Positions 8,357-14,985 of a stretch of DNA of 49,153 bases are shown piece after piece. Both the position numbers and the translations under genes were made by a program. The DNA comes from a virus. Positions within the stretch are counted from its first letter, which is position 1. The number at the start of each line of letters is the position of its first letter. Where the stretch lies: IMG/VR virus record IMGVR_UViG_3300048592_001393, positions 1-49,153 of that record. One strand, written 5' to 3'. The notes under the pieces are model-generated. The model saw only the letters and a list, made by a program, of their open reading frames with translations. It was not told the DNA's origin and did no database searches.

Positions 8357-8736
8357 TATGCAGTTTCCTCTTTCAGAAATACCTGCCAATGCTGCAGCGA
8401 CAGATACTGATAACAGTAGGCACCGGTCACGGTGTAAAGACGCGCACCGACTTTCAGCTGGTCCGCGCGAACCCCGCGCTGTTCATCGTTTGGAAACATT
8501 TCCTCGGGGGAATAGCACACCAGATAACTGGAACGCCTTGTCAGCATTTCATCAGTGACATTCGGTGTGCGCTCGGTGATCGGCTGAATCGACGCCGAAA
8601 TTCGACGGCGCTCCCGCACCGAAGCTGAATAGATCCCGTCCCGATCGTAGTTTCCATGTCCATACCGAATCAGCTCCAGGACTTCATTCCCTGAGCCCTT
8701 GCGACGAAACTTGCGGATCATTCCATTTATGCTCAT
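8356..8736 (-). CDS. Putative head-tail joining protein, 126 aa
   Basis: The open frame extends upstream to 8931, but the ATG at 8736 is chosen because it overlaps the stop of the gp10-like gene (ATGA) and gives a compact protein. The residues before it are shadow sequence. The product (MSINGMIRKFRRKG, then strand-rich) ends at the TAATG junction. Position between a gp10-like and a terminator protein suggests a head-closure or neck role. No family is recognised from the sequence itself. Confidence 0.6.
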   Translation of the reverse strand: MSINGMIRKFRRKGSGNEVLELIRYGHGNYDRDGIYSASVRERRRISASIQPITERTPNVTDEMLTRRSSYLVCYSPEEMFPNDEQRGVRADQLKVGARLYTVTGAYCYQYLSLQHWQVFLKEETA

Positions 8737-9299
8737 TTTTTGCCGGTCCCCTGATTCACCACGTATCGAACCGCAGCCCTCATGGCTCCCGAGTCGATAA
8801 GCGGGTTTGATGAACCTTTCTTTTTGATCGTGCTGGGTGCGTTGGGTGGAACTCTTAAATCGGTGATCCGTTTCTTTATGTCGGTTTCGACGCGCAGCCC
8901 CAGGACTTCCAGACCATGAATAAGGTCCCATTCGCCGCGGTAAATCATGATCACGATTTTTTCGATAAGAGCGTTGTACTTGTCGCGGTTATCGTCCACC
9001 GCTGAACGCATGAAAGATCGTTCGGGTATGCGAACGGTCCCGTCCGCATTGTACGTTCCGAATTCGTTATAAAACGCGACTTCCGCGATCGTCTTTCCAT
9101 TCGGCTCGGTGCCGGTGTCCTGGTGAAAGCCCACCGTGACATAGGGACGACGCGACGCCTGGTGAACGAAAGCTTTGAAATACATGGACTTCGGTGTTCG
9201 CTTCACCGTTGACTTAAAGGAAATATGGCGACCTTTGTCGCTGAATATTTCCTCAAGAAATTCATCGTCAAGCAATCCTTCGTCCATGGCTCGTTTCAT
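8733..9299 (-). CDS. Tail completion protein, HK97 gp10 / Mu gpG-like, 188 aa
   Basis: The sequence has the marks of gp10/gpG-type tail-completion proteins: VAFYNEFGTYNADGTVRIPE, the RIPERSFMRSA motif, and the C-terminal region VPPNAPSTIKKKGSSNPLI followed by DSGAMRAAVRYVV. These proteins join tail to head or set the tail tube end. The ATG overlaps the preceding stop by 4 bases. The length is slightly longer than usual, from an N-terminal acidic extension (MKRAMDEGLLDDEFLEEIF). Confidence 0.75.
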   Translation of the reverse strand: MKRAMDEGLLDDEFLEEIFSDKGRHISFKSTVKRTPKSMYFKAFVHQASRRPYVTVGFHQDTGTEPNGKTIAEVAFYNEFGTYNADGTVRIPERSFMRSAVDDNRDKYNALIEKIVIMIYRGEWDLIHGLEVLGLRVETDIKKRITDLRVPPNAPSTIKKKGSSNPLIDSGAMRAAVRYVVNQGTGKK

Positions 9300-9646
9300 C
9301 CCGATACAAAAGGAGTGAGCGCCAGCGTTCTGCGCAGCGCAAGGAAGGTCGAACCATAGCCCGTCGTGGCGATCAGGTCGTCGGAAGTCGGAGCGGAATA
9401 GTTCACCGCCACGTTGCCGACGCGCTCACTGGTCACGGATCCCGATGCGCTCCCGCGCTCACCCGTCGCCATAAGATGCGCAGCCATATAGGCCAGACCT
9501 GTATTGTATTTCACGCCCCAGCGCGCAGCGTTCACCCAAAGCGAAGCGACTTCCAGAAACGAGTTAACGACCGATTCGTCCTGGTCCTGAAATTCAGCTG
9601 CGATCGTGCGAAAGATTTCCAGCGCTGTTCTGTCGGCCAGTGCCAT
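9296..9646 (-). CDS. Head-tail adaptor, DUF4054-like, 116 aa
   Basis: A short helical protein with the pattern typical of DUF4054: a helix with LWVNAARWGVKYNTG, then LAYMAAHLMAT, then GSVTSERVGNVAVNYSA and a C-terminal TGYGSTFLALRR. The TSERVGNVAVNY phrase is a strong family signal. It sits between the major capsid block and the gp10-like gene, the expected connector slot. The start overlaps the previous stop (TAATG). Confidence 0.78.
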   Translation of the reverse strand: MALADRTALEIFRTIAAEFQDQDESVVNSFLEVASLWVNAARWGVKYNTGLAYMAAHLMATGERGSASGSVTSERVGNVAVNYSAPTSDDLIATTGYGSTFLALRRTLALTPFVSG

Positions 9647-10128
9647 TAGCTGATTCCTTTAGGTGTGTGCGCAGGTGCCGGCGTGTCGGAGTCGCCCTTG
9701 CGAATGTCCTTTTCAGTTTTCGCCATTTCCCGCGCACGCAGTTCCTTTTCGATATAGTCGATGCGGTTTTTCAGCTCGGTGAGCACCAGCTTGCGTCGCT
9801 CACCTTTCTGCCAGCCACGTAAAGTTTCGGCGTCGTTTGTTCTGCGAATCACCGCAATCGCGTCCTCTGCCTTGCTTAGGCGCGCGATCGTGCTGTCGCC
9901 AGAATCGAATTCGAGGGAGCTGTCAGGCTTTTCCCGCTGAAAGTTCATAACCTCAAGCGTGCCCAGTTCCAGGTCGCGCTTTACGCCACGGATTTTTGAA
10001 ATTTCTGCCCAGTCGTCGTGTTCAACTTCATTCACTCCGGGGATCAGAACGATATCCTTCTGGGTGCTCGGAACCGTTACGTTATAAAGGTTTGGCAGTT
10101 TGTAATCGACGATCACTTTGTCGGACAT
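9646..10128 (-). CDS. Virion-associated protein of unknown function, 160 aa
   Basis: It follows the major capsid gene. The N-terminus is strand-rich (SDKVIVDYKLPNLYNVTV), then helical and strongly charged, ending in a Pro/Thr tail (SDTPAPAHTPKG). No family is recognised. The ATG is preceded by the shared AAAAGAGCACC motif. It could be a head-tail connector or an internal head protein. Confidence 0.6.
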   Translation of the reverse strand: MSDKVIVDYKLPNLYNVTVPSTQKDIVLIPGVNEVEHDDWAEISKIRGVKRDLELGTLEVMNFQREKPDSSLEFDSGDSTIARLSKAEDAIAVIRRTNDAETLRGWQKGERRKLVLTELKNRIDYIEKELRAREMAKTEKDIRKGDSDTPAPAHTPKGIS

Positions 10129-10132
10129 GGTC

Positions 10133-10143
10133 GGTGCTCTTTT
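10133..10143 (-). repeat. Leader motif AAAAGAGCACC, copy 2
   Basis: It lies 4 bases upstream of the ATG at 10128. See the copy at 6137-6147. Confidence 0.6.
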
Positions 10144-10167
10144 AGGAAAAAGGGTTTCTGAAACTGA

Positions 10168-10197
10168 GGCTCAAGCAGTATGAAACCGACTTGAGCC
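10168..10197 (-). terminator. Hairpin after the major capsid gene
   Basis: GGCTCAAG (10168-10175) pairs perfectly with CTTGAGCC (10190-10197), 8 bp with a 14-base loop. It lies about 50 bases past the capsid gene stop. Read leftward it is followed by TCAGTTTCAG and then CCTTTTTCC, so termination would be partial at best. It may instead protect the capsid mRNA 3' end and set a high capsid:downstream ratio. Confidence 0.5.
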
Positions 10198-10245
10198 CCT
10201 TACGACAAATCACAGAAAATTTAACTCACGAAAGGAGCGTTTGCT

Positions 10246-11175
10246 TTACGCGCCGATATCGTCGGTTTTTGCCTGAGACAGCGGGTAATAAAGCAGAACG
10301 CCACCAATACGCTCATGGCAGTAAACCTCGAAAGTGAGGCCTTTGGGCTGCGGCGGGAATTGCTCGAATTCCTGCGGAATTTCCAGCGTGAACTTTTCGG
10401 GGTTTCTGTCGTAAGCAATGGCGATATCGTTCGCCAGCGCGCCGCCCGAGTTCGAAGCTTTCATTTCATTCAGATAATCCACCGAATCAATTTCGGGGTT
10501 ATTCATCATGAAAAATTCCAGGATCGTCGTGTCGGACGTGGTCGAACGTGGTGTCGAACGAAGCTTCAAAAGGTATTCGTTCGGCATCAGCATAGTGTTC
10601 GCCTGCTCACGACCGAGCGACTGCGTTGCGACCTTTTGGAAAAGCATATTCAGGTCGGTGATGATCTGATCGGCGGTCGTCGTCACGTTCAGCCAGTCAC
10701 CAGTGGTCAAAGTCACGTCGGGAATGTTGGCGTTATTCAGCCAGCCGGTGAGGTTATAGATATCAGAACCGAAAAACGCGATATCACGTTCCAGTTCCAT
10801 GATCGCTTGTTTCGCCACGTTCGCTTTCCGTTGCTGCAGGGGCTTTCCAGTGCGCTGCGCTGCACGGATTTCCTGAACGGAATAATCGTAGCTGTCACCA
10901 AGGGAGCGCACTTTGGAAGTGTATTCCTTCCCGCGCAGCTGGACTTTGGGGAAGTCGTTCGCGTAGTCGCGGACGATTTTCGCCATACCGATCCCGTCGT
11001 AGCTTTCATAGGTGATCGTTTCAGCTGCGGGATCCGCTTCGAAGGAAACCGGGATCACCTGCCTTTGTTTGAGGAACGGATACACCTTATCGTAGGTGCG
11101 CGACTTGATGAATTCCAATTCACGCGCGAAGAACACGGACTCATTCGCGTCAAGGTTTGCGAATCTTTTTTTCAT
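10246..11175 (-). CDS. Major capsid protein, DUF2184-like, 309 aa
   Basis: The shell subunit. The N-terminus (DANESVFFARELEFIKSRTY) fits the DUF2184 start, followed by the signature YESYDGIGMAKIVRDYANDF and the capsid strand-helix pattern (QLRGKEYTSKVRSLGDSYDY). The second half holds the P-domain helix (IITDLNMLFQKVATQS) and the C-terminal HERIGGVLLYYP. The length is normal for the family. It has its own ribosome binding site (CGGGAG) and hairpins on both sides. Confidence 0.9.
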   Translation of the reverse strand: MKKRFANLDANESVFFARELEFIKSRTYDKVYPFLKQRQVIPVSFEADPAAETITYESYDGIGMAKIVRDYANDFPKVQLRGKEYTSKVRSLGDSYDYSVQEIRAAQRTGKPLQQRKANVAKQAIMELERDIAFFGSDIYNLTGWLNNANIPDVTLTTGDWLNVTTTADQIITDLNMLFQKVATQSLGREQANTMLMPNEYLLKLRSTPRSTTSDTTILEFFMMNNPEIDSVDYLNEMKASNSGGALANDIAIAYDRNPEKFTLEIPQEFEQFPPQPKGLTFEVYCHERIGGVLLYYPLSQAKTDDIGA

Positions 11176-11269
11176 ACCTGAAAAACTCCCGAGGTATTGT
11201 TAAAACCAATCTCTTAAAAGGGAAGCGAAAATCCTTTTCGAACCAGAACCGGGAAGGGGCTGTCAGTCC

Positions 11270-11779
11270 TTAGCTTGCTGTCTCAGTGAAAACAGCTTCG
11301 GCAAGGATCCGGGTGGTCGGATCGGTTTCAGTGAACACACGGCGCACCTTCAAACCGGTCGTGATATAAGCGACAGGAGTTCCGCCGCCGTCGTTCGCGT
11401 TTTTGCTGAACCGACCGGCGTTTACTCCGCTCGGGACCAGATAAAGGGTATCGTCTGCAGCTGCAGTGCTGGACGGTTCCAGAACCACCCACACGGCACC
11501 TTCGACCATTACGTTCATTGCGTCTTTTTCAGCGTAGCCTGGAACGTCGGTTCCAGACGCGCTTTCGATCGCATGGGTGAGCATGGCGACACCGGCGAAC
11601 TTTTGCACGTTCGACGTGGGAAGCTTGCCCTGCTTTTCCTTGTTCGTTCCAGGCACGATGCCATAACCGAAGGGGATACGGCCGCCCTCGGCTGCGAGTG
11701 TGCGCACTCTGCGGGTGGAAGCTTCGGCGTCCTGGCCTGCCCGCGCCGTGTCCATTTTCATACTGATCGAAGTTTGCAT
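11270..11779 (-). CDS. Capsid decoration or cement protein, Gp24-like, 169 aa
   Basis: It sits between the protease/scaffold and the capsid gene. The sequence has the arrangement of gp24-type cement proteins: MKMDTARAGQDAEASTRRV, IPFGYGIVPGTNKEKQGKL, FAGVAMLTHAIES, then a short beta C-terminus (GGGTPVAYITTGLKVRRVF). These proteins stabilise the expanded shell. The product is cysteine-free. The family is inferred from the FGYGIVPGT and FAGVA phrases and the order. Confidence 0.7.
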   Translation of the reverse strand: MQTSISMKMDTARAGQDAEASTRRVRTLAAEGGRIPFGYGIVPGTNKEKQGKLPTSNVQKFAGVAMLTHAIESASGTDVPGYAEKDAMNVMVEGAVWVVLEPSSTAAADDTLYLVPSGVNAGRFSKNANDGGGTPVAYITTGLKVRRVFTETDPTTRILAEAVFTETAS

Positions 11780-11819
11780 AAAACCTTCACTCCATAACCA
11801 AGGTTTAAAATAAAAACAG

Positions 11820-11844
11820 ACCTGCTTTGCAGCGCGTTGCAGGT
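11820..11844 (-). terminator. Hairpin directly after the protease/scaffold stop
   Basis: ACCTGC (11820-11825) pairs with GCAGGT (11839-11844), and the inner TGC/GCA can add pairs. Read leftward it is followed by CTGTTTTTATTTT. It begins one base after the protease stop. A partial terminator or processing site between the protease and the decoration gene. Confidence 0.5.
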
Positions 11845-12555
11845 TTACTTGCGCAGGTTCTCACGGCTGAAACCAATGGGTTTCTGCCATGCTTCCGCAT
11901 CAGCGCGGCGTTTGTCCTCACGGATCTGTTCAGCTGTGCGCTTGTCCTCGCGCTTGTTCTGCGCCTGAGCGCGACGACGCTGAATGTCGTTTGCTTCCTT
12001 CACCGAACCGCTGTCCTTGTTCGACGATTTTTCGTCACCGTCCATTTCTTCTTCTTCACCTTCCATTTCCTCACCGCCGCCGTCCCCTTCGTCGGCTTTG
12101 GCAGTGTTCAGGATATGATCGACGCGCGAGTCGATATAGTCGTCCGACTTGTTTTTGTCGTCGAACTTCGCGTCGAACTTTTTGATCAGCTGGACTTTCA
12201 GGTCGCGGTCGCTGAGCGCGGTATAGTCGATTTCCACGCCTTGCGCATCAGCGCGGGGAAGGAATTTCGTGACACTGCCGATCAGCTTGACGCGCGCCTG
12301 GACTGCAGCATTGATCGCCTGAGCGTCAAGGCGCTGGCTTTCAGCTGCTTTCAGTTTTTCCGCAGCCGTGCGCAGGTCCGCGTCCAGCGCATCAGCGCGA
12401 GCCGTTGCTTTCGTCTCGTTCGACTTCGCTGCAGCCAGTTCCTTTTGCAGGTTTTCGATGGTTTCAGCGTCGGAGCGCAGCCGCTTCAATAGAGCCGACT
12501 CAACCGCTTCGGAAACCTTGTACTCGACACCGCCCAAAGAAATTGTCTTGTCCAT
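11845..12555 (-). CDS. Nested scaffold protein from an internal start, 236 aa
   Basis: Inside the protease gene an in-frame ATG (12555) is preceded by AAAGGAAATGAACGA, an excellent ribosome binding site with normal spacing. It starts exactly where the protease domain ends (MDKTISLGGVEYKVSEAVES) and would give a free scaffold of coiled coil plus acidic/basic tail. This copies the lambda C/Nu3 logic. The spacing and domain boundary are seen directly; translation from this start is inferred. Confidence 0.6.
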   Translation of the reverse strand: MDKTISLGGVEYKVSEAVESALLKRLRSDAETIENLQKELAAAKSNETKATARADALDADLRTAAEKLKAAESQRLDAQAINAAVQARVKLIGSVTKFLPRADAQGVEIDYTALSDRDLKVQLIKKFDAKFDDKNKSDDYIDSRVDHILNTAKADEGDGGGEEMEGEEEEMDGDEKSSNKDSGSVKEANDIQRRRAQAQNKREDKRTAEQIREDKRRADAEAWQKPIGFSRENLRK

Positions 12556-13149
12556 TCGTTCATTTCCTTTCCGTTGTTTTAAATCTGCGGCACTCAGGAA
12601 CGAATCGAAACGGCATTCGCGCAATTGATCGGCTGAGTCGATCTTTACGCGAGCACCTGGACCGGCGCGTCCTTTAGTGACCAGTGCGACGTGATTATAA
12701 CGAATCCCACGCTGGATCGCGTCGTAGCGCTCACCTTCGAAATATCCTGGCGTGAATTCAAGGTCGAGTTCATAGCCCGCGCTGATTTCCTGCTTTCCCG
12801 CTTCCATGTCGCTGATCGCTTTGTCGTCGATCAGAGTTCCAGTCGAAGCGATGAAATTGTCAGCGCGGGAAACCGATTCACCGGTATATCCGACAGCGTA
12901 CTGTTTCGCGTTCTGAGCGTTCAGGAGTTCAGGCGGGTGATCGTTCGTGATCGGTATGGCTTTCAGGGTTTCGAGTGAATCAGCTGCGAAGCACTCCGAC
13001 TCGGGACGATATTCCCTCCACTCTGTTCCATCGTCCAGCCTATAGATCAGAATTCCAGACCGAGCGACTGTCATGTCGAAGCGCGCGAAACCGTTGTCCA
13101 GTCGGCGCAAGGGGCCTGGCATCATTCGATCGGTTCGAAAGCTTTTCAT
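11845..13149 (-). CDS. Head maturation protease fused to scaffold, DUF2213-like, 434 aa
   Basis: The first ~185 residues are a U35-type (HK97-like) prohead protease: ITNDHPPELL with a candidate catalytic His at about 71, the KQEISAGYELDLEF motif with the candidate Ser at about 123, and RYNHVALVTKGRAGPGARV with His at about 152. Residues 199-434 are a coiled-coil, then an acidic and then a basic tail (EEMEGEEEEMDGDEKSSN), typical of a scaffold that is cleaved and expelled. This one-gene protease-plus-scaffold design is known in several phages. The nested start at 12555 is listed separately. Confidence 0.85.
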   Translation of the reverse strand: MKSFRTDRMMPGPLRRLDNGFARFDMTVARSGILIYRLDDGTEWREYRPESECFAADSLETLKAIPITNDHPPELLNAQNAKQYAVGYTGESVSRADNFIASTGTLIDDKAISDMEAGKQEISAGYELDLEFTPGYFEGERYDAIQRGIRYNHVALVTKGRAGPGARVKIDSADQLRECRFDSFLSAADLKQRKGNERMDKTISLGGVEYKVSEAVESALLKRLRSDAETIENLQKELAAAKSNETKATARADALDADLRTAAEKLKAAESQRLDAQAINAAVQARVKLIGSVTKFLPRADAQGVEIDYTALSDRDLKVQLIKKFDAKFDDKNKSDDYIDSRVDHILNTAKADEGDGGGEEMEGEEEEMDGDEKSSNKDSGSVKEANDIQRRRAQAQNKREDKRTAEQIREDKRRADAEAWQKPIGFSRENLRK

Positions 13150-13181
13150 TAGAAGGTTCCTAGTGGGGCTTGGTTTCCCGA

Positions 13182-13211
13182 ATCATAGCGACAAACTTAA
13201 TACTAATACAA
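13182..13211 (-). promoter_or_regulatory. Candidate leftward promoter before the protease gene
   Basis: On the minus strand TTGTAT (13211-13206) and TATGAT (13187-13182) are 18 bases apart, about 33 bases before the ATG at 13149. The -10 matches 5/6. A second option is TTGACC (13243 region) with GAAAAT 17 bases on. The upstream terminator at 13273-13308 makes a promoter here likely. Confidence 0.4.
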
Positions 13212-13272
13212 TCGCATTTTCGCGGGACAGACGCCAGTGGTCAAGCAGCTTTCGAGGTTTTCGACAGGAATG

Positions 13273-13308
13273 AAAAACCCCCGATCGTTCTGAAAAGTTC
13301 GACGGGGG
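13273..13308 (-). terminator. Terminator after the Lar-like gene
   Basis: CCCCCG (13278-13283) pairs with CGGGGG (13303-13308), with TCG/CGA able to extend the stem inward. Read leftward it is followed by TTTTT (13277-13273). It ends the portal-to-Lar segment before the protease gene. Confidence 0.75.
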
Positions 13309-13409
13309 AATTGAACGAGGCAAATATCATTCGAAGTTTCAAGTCGGGTTTGGGCTTTCGTTTCATGGCAGAAAAATGAAGTCCCGACCTGCAGAAATTT
13401 GCATTCGTT

Positions 13410-13895
13410 TCATAGCTGAGTTTTTTCATCAGCGCAAGCAGGTCTATTATTCCATGCGGAAATCGCGCTCCATTTCACTGATTCTGGCAGCTGTTTTTTA
13501 TCGGTAGGAAGCGCATCCAATTTCCAGCTGAAAACCTTCGATCGCGCAAGGCAGTTTTCGCACTGAACACAGATACGGTGTTCGATGAATTTTGCAGCCT
13601 GATTTCTGTTATCGGAAATATATGCTGGTCCACCACAGAACGGACAGTCTTTCAGATTGGGATTTCGACGGGGCAATTCCGGGGGGTTTTCCAAGGCGCG
13701 CAGTGACTCGGTTTCACTGAGCCCCTGTTTTCCACCTTCCGCAGCTCCCATAAGAAACATAACAAGCCAGTCCCTTAGATCGCTGAAATCAGCTTCACCG
13801 TTTTCGACTCGCTTTTTCACTTCCGAAATTGCCATGTCAGCGACCTTGGAAAACCCGCGCTTCACTGACTCGAATTTTTCTTCACTCGGTTTCAT
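13410..13895 (-). CDS. Lar-like restriction alleviation protein, 161 aa
   Basis: The C-terminal half has the Lar-family zinc-ribbon pattern: LKDCPFCGGPAYI, then VQCENC, then SAWNNR. Lar (Rac prophage) and Ral relieve type I restriction by host enzymes, so this is a candidate antirestriction factor. The first ~75 residues form a helical extension (KFESVKRGFSKVADMAISEV) that is not part of the usual short Lar. The four cysteines fit metal binding. The start overlaps the previous gene's stop by 14 bases. The family is recognised; the role here is inferred. Confidence 0.7.
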   Translation of the reverse strand: MKPSEEKFESVKRGFSKVADMAISEVKKRVENGEADFSDLRDWLVMFLMGAAEGGKQGLSETESLRALENPPELPRRNPNLKDCPFCGGPAYISDNRNQAAKFIEHRICVQCENCLARSKVFSWKLDALPTDKKQLPESVKWSAISAWNNRPACADEKTQL

Positions 13896-14832
13896 CTATT
13901 AAAAGGTCCTCGATTACAGGTTCAGCATAGCACCGACAGCGAATCGGAATTCCCGGGGCCCCTTCCGGTGCAACGGGACCGTCGTCCTCATTCCAGTAAA
14001 AAATCTTTCCTTCCAGGCGACGATGCGTTTCCCTCACTCGTTCGTCAAGGGACGTTCGCCAGCGATAGCGCCCCAGTCCCAGCTTTTGCTGGCGCTGGCG
14101 GGTGATCTGTCCGTTCAGCTTTCCGATCTGATCAGCTGCAAGCAGGTCGGCGCGCGCCTGGGAACTGAGCCCGGTCGCTTGCAGTGTCTTTCGATCCGAT
14201 GCGCTTTTGAAGTTATCAAGGATCCCTTTTTGAATCGACTCGGGACGCAGCCCCGAGCGAAACCCGTCCAGCACCTGTCCCTTGATTCGTGTCAGTTCGT
14301 CCGTTCCCATTTTCGTTATCAGCTGGACGTTTTCACCGGTCCACGTTTCGACCGCCTGAGTGAGTTCCTGGTTTCCCGCCAGAATGTCCACACCCAGGAC
14401 CTTTTTCACGTTCGCCGCGGTCTGAACCTGATTCGATTTATCGACCTTCCTGGCATAGTCGCGCACCTTGGGTTTCTGGTCCTCCACGCGCTTTCCAAAG
14501 CGCACCAGGATATTGAGGAACAGACGGTCCAGGTCGTTCCCGAAGTCGTCAAACGCCTTGCTATAGATCGTGCGCTTGAACCCCTGGCGGTCGTCCAGCG
14601 TCGTGAACAGCGTCGGGGGAGTGTCGTCCTGCGTTGCACGGTAGTAGTCGCGCAGGTATTCGAGGTTTGGGAATAGGTCGGTCTGCAGGTCTGCGACCAG
14701 CGATGCGATCAGCGTCCGACAGAAAAGCGCATACTGCTTTTCAACCATGCGGGGATACCGATAGGCCGACTGTTTGGGATATCCCCGAACCTTCGCAAAC
14801 TTCGTCTGTGTCTGTTTGGGACTTACTGCCAT
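13882..14832 (-). CDS. Minor head protein, Mu gpF / SPP1 gp7-like, 316 aa
   Basis: A portal-associated head protein. The C-terminus has the Mu-F signature: YRWRTSLDERVRETHRRLEG, FYWNEDDGPVAPEGAPGIPI and the ending RCRCYAEPVIEDLLI. The N-terminal part is helical. The ATG at 14832 is chosen because GGGGA lies 6-10 bases upstream and because an intrinsic terminator (14950-14981) overlaps the longer frame to 14964. Another ATG at 14874 has AAGGAG but with short 3-base spacing. Confidence 0.85.
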   Translation of the reverse strand: MAVSPKQTQTKFAKVRGYPKQSAYRYPRMVEKQYALFCRTLIASLVADLQTDLFPNLEYLRDYYRATQDDTPPTLFTTLDDRQGFKRTIYSKAFDDFGNDLDRLFLNILVRFGKRVEDQKPKVRDYARKVDKSNQVQTAANVKKVLGVDILAGNQELTQAVETWTGENVQLITKMGTDELTRIKGQVLDGFRSGLRPESIQKGILDNFKSASDRKTLQATGLSSQARADLLAADQIGKLNGQITRQRQQKLGLGRYRWRTSLDERVRETHRRLEGKIFYWNEDDGPVAPEGAPGIPIRCRCYAEPVIEDLLIDETE

Positions 14833-14949
14833 GTTATTCCCCAGCCGTTCATTGCAGGTTATGATTGAACGCATCGACTCCTTTTCGGACGTGCGCTGGT
14901 CAAACGAGAATTTCCCTTGTTTTGCTCTTGAAACAACAATCCTCATCGA

Positions 14950-14981
14950 AAAATCCCCGATCAATTGCGACCGGGGATTTT
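14950..14981. terminator. Strong bidirectional terminator between portal and minor head gene
   Basis: AAAATCCCCG (14950-14959) and CGGGGATTTT (14972-14981) form a perfect 10-bp stem with a 12-base loop. Read leftward it ends in CGGGGATTTTTCG, read rightward in GGATTTTGTTTT. It sits 5 bases past the portal gene stop. Confidence 0.85.
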
Positions 14982-14985
14982 GTTT

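Noticed and set aside
13241-13429. 62-aa minus-strand ORF after the Lar-like gene
   Set aside because: It runs through the terminator stem at 13273-13308 and shows no domain.
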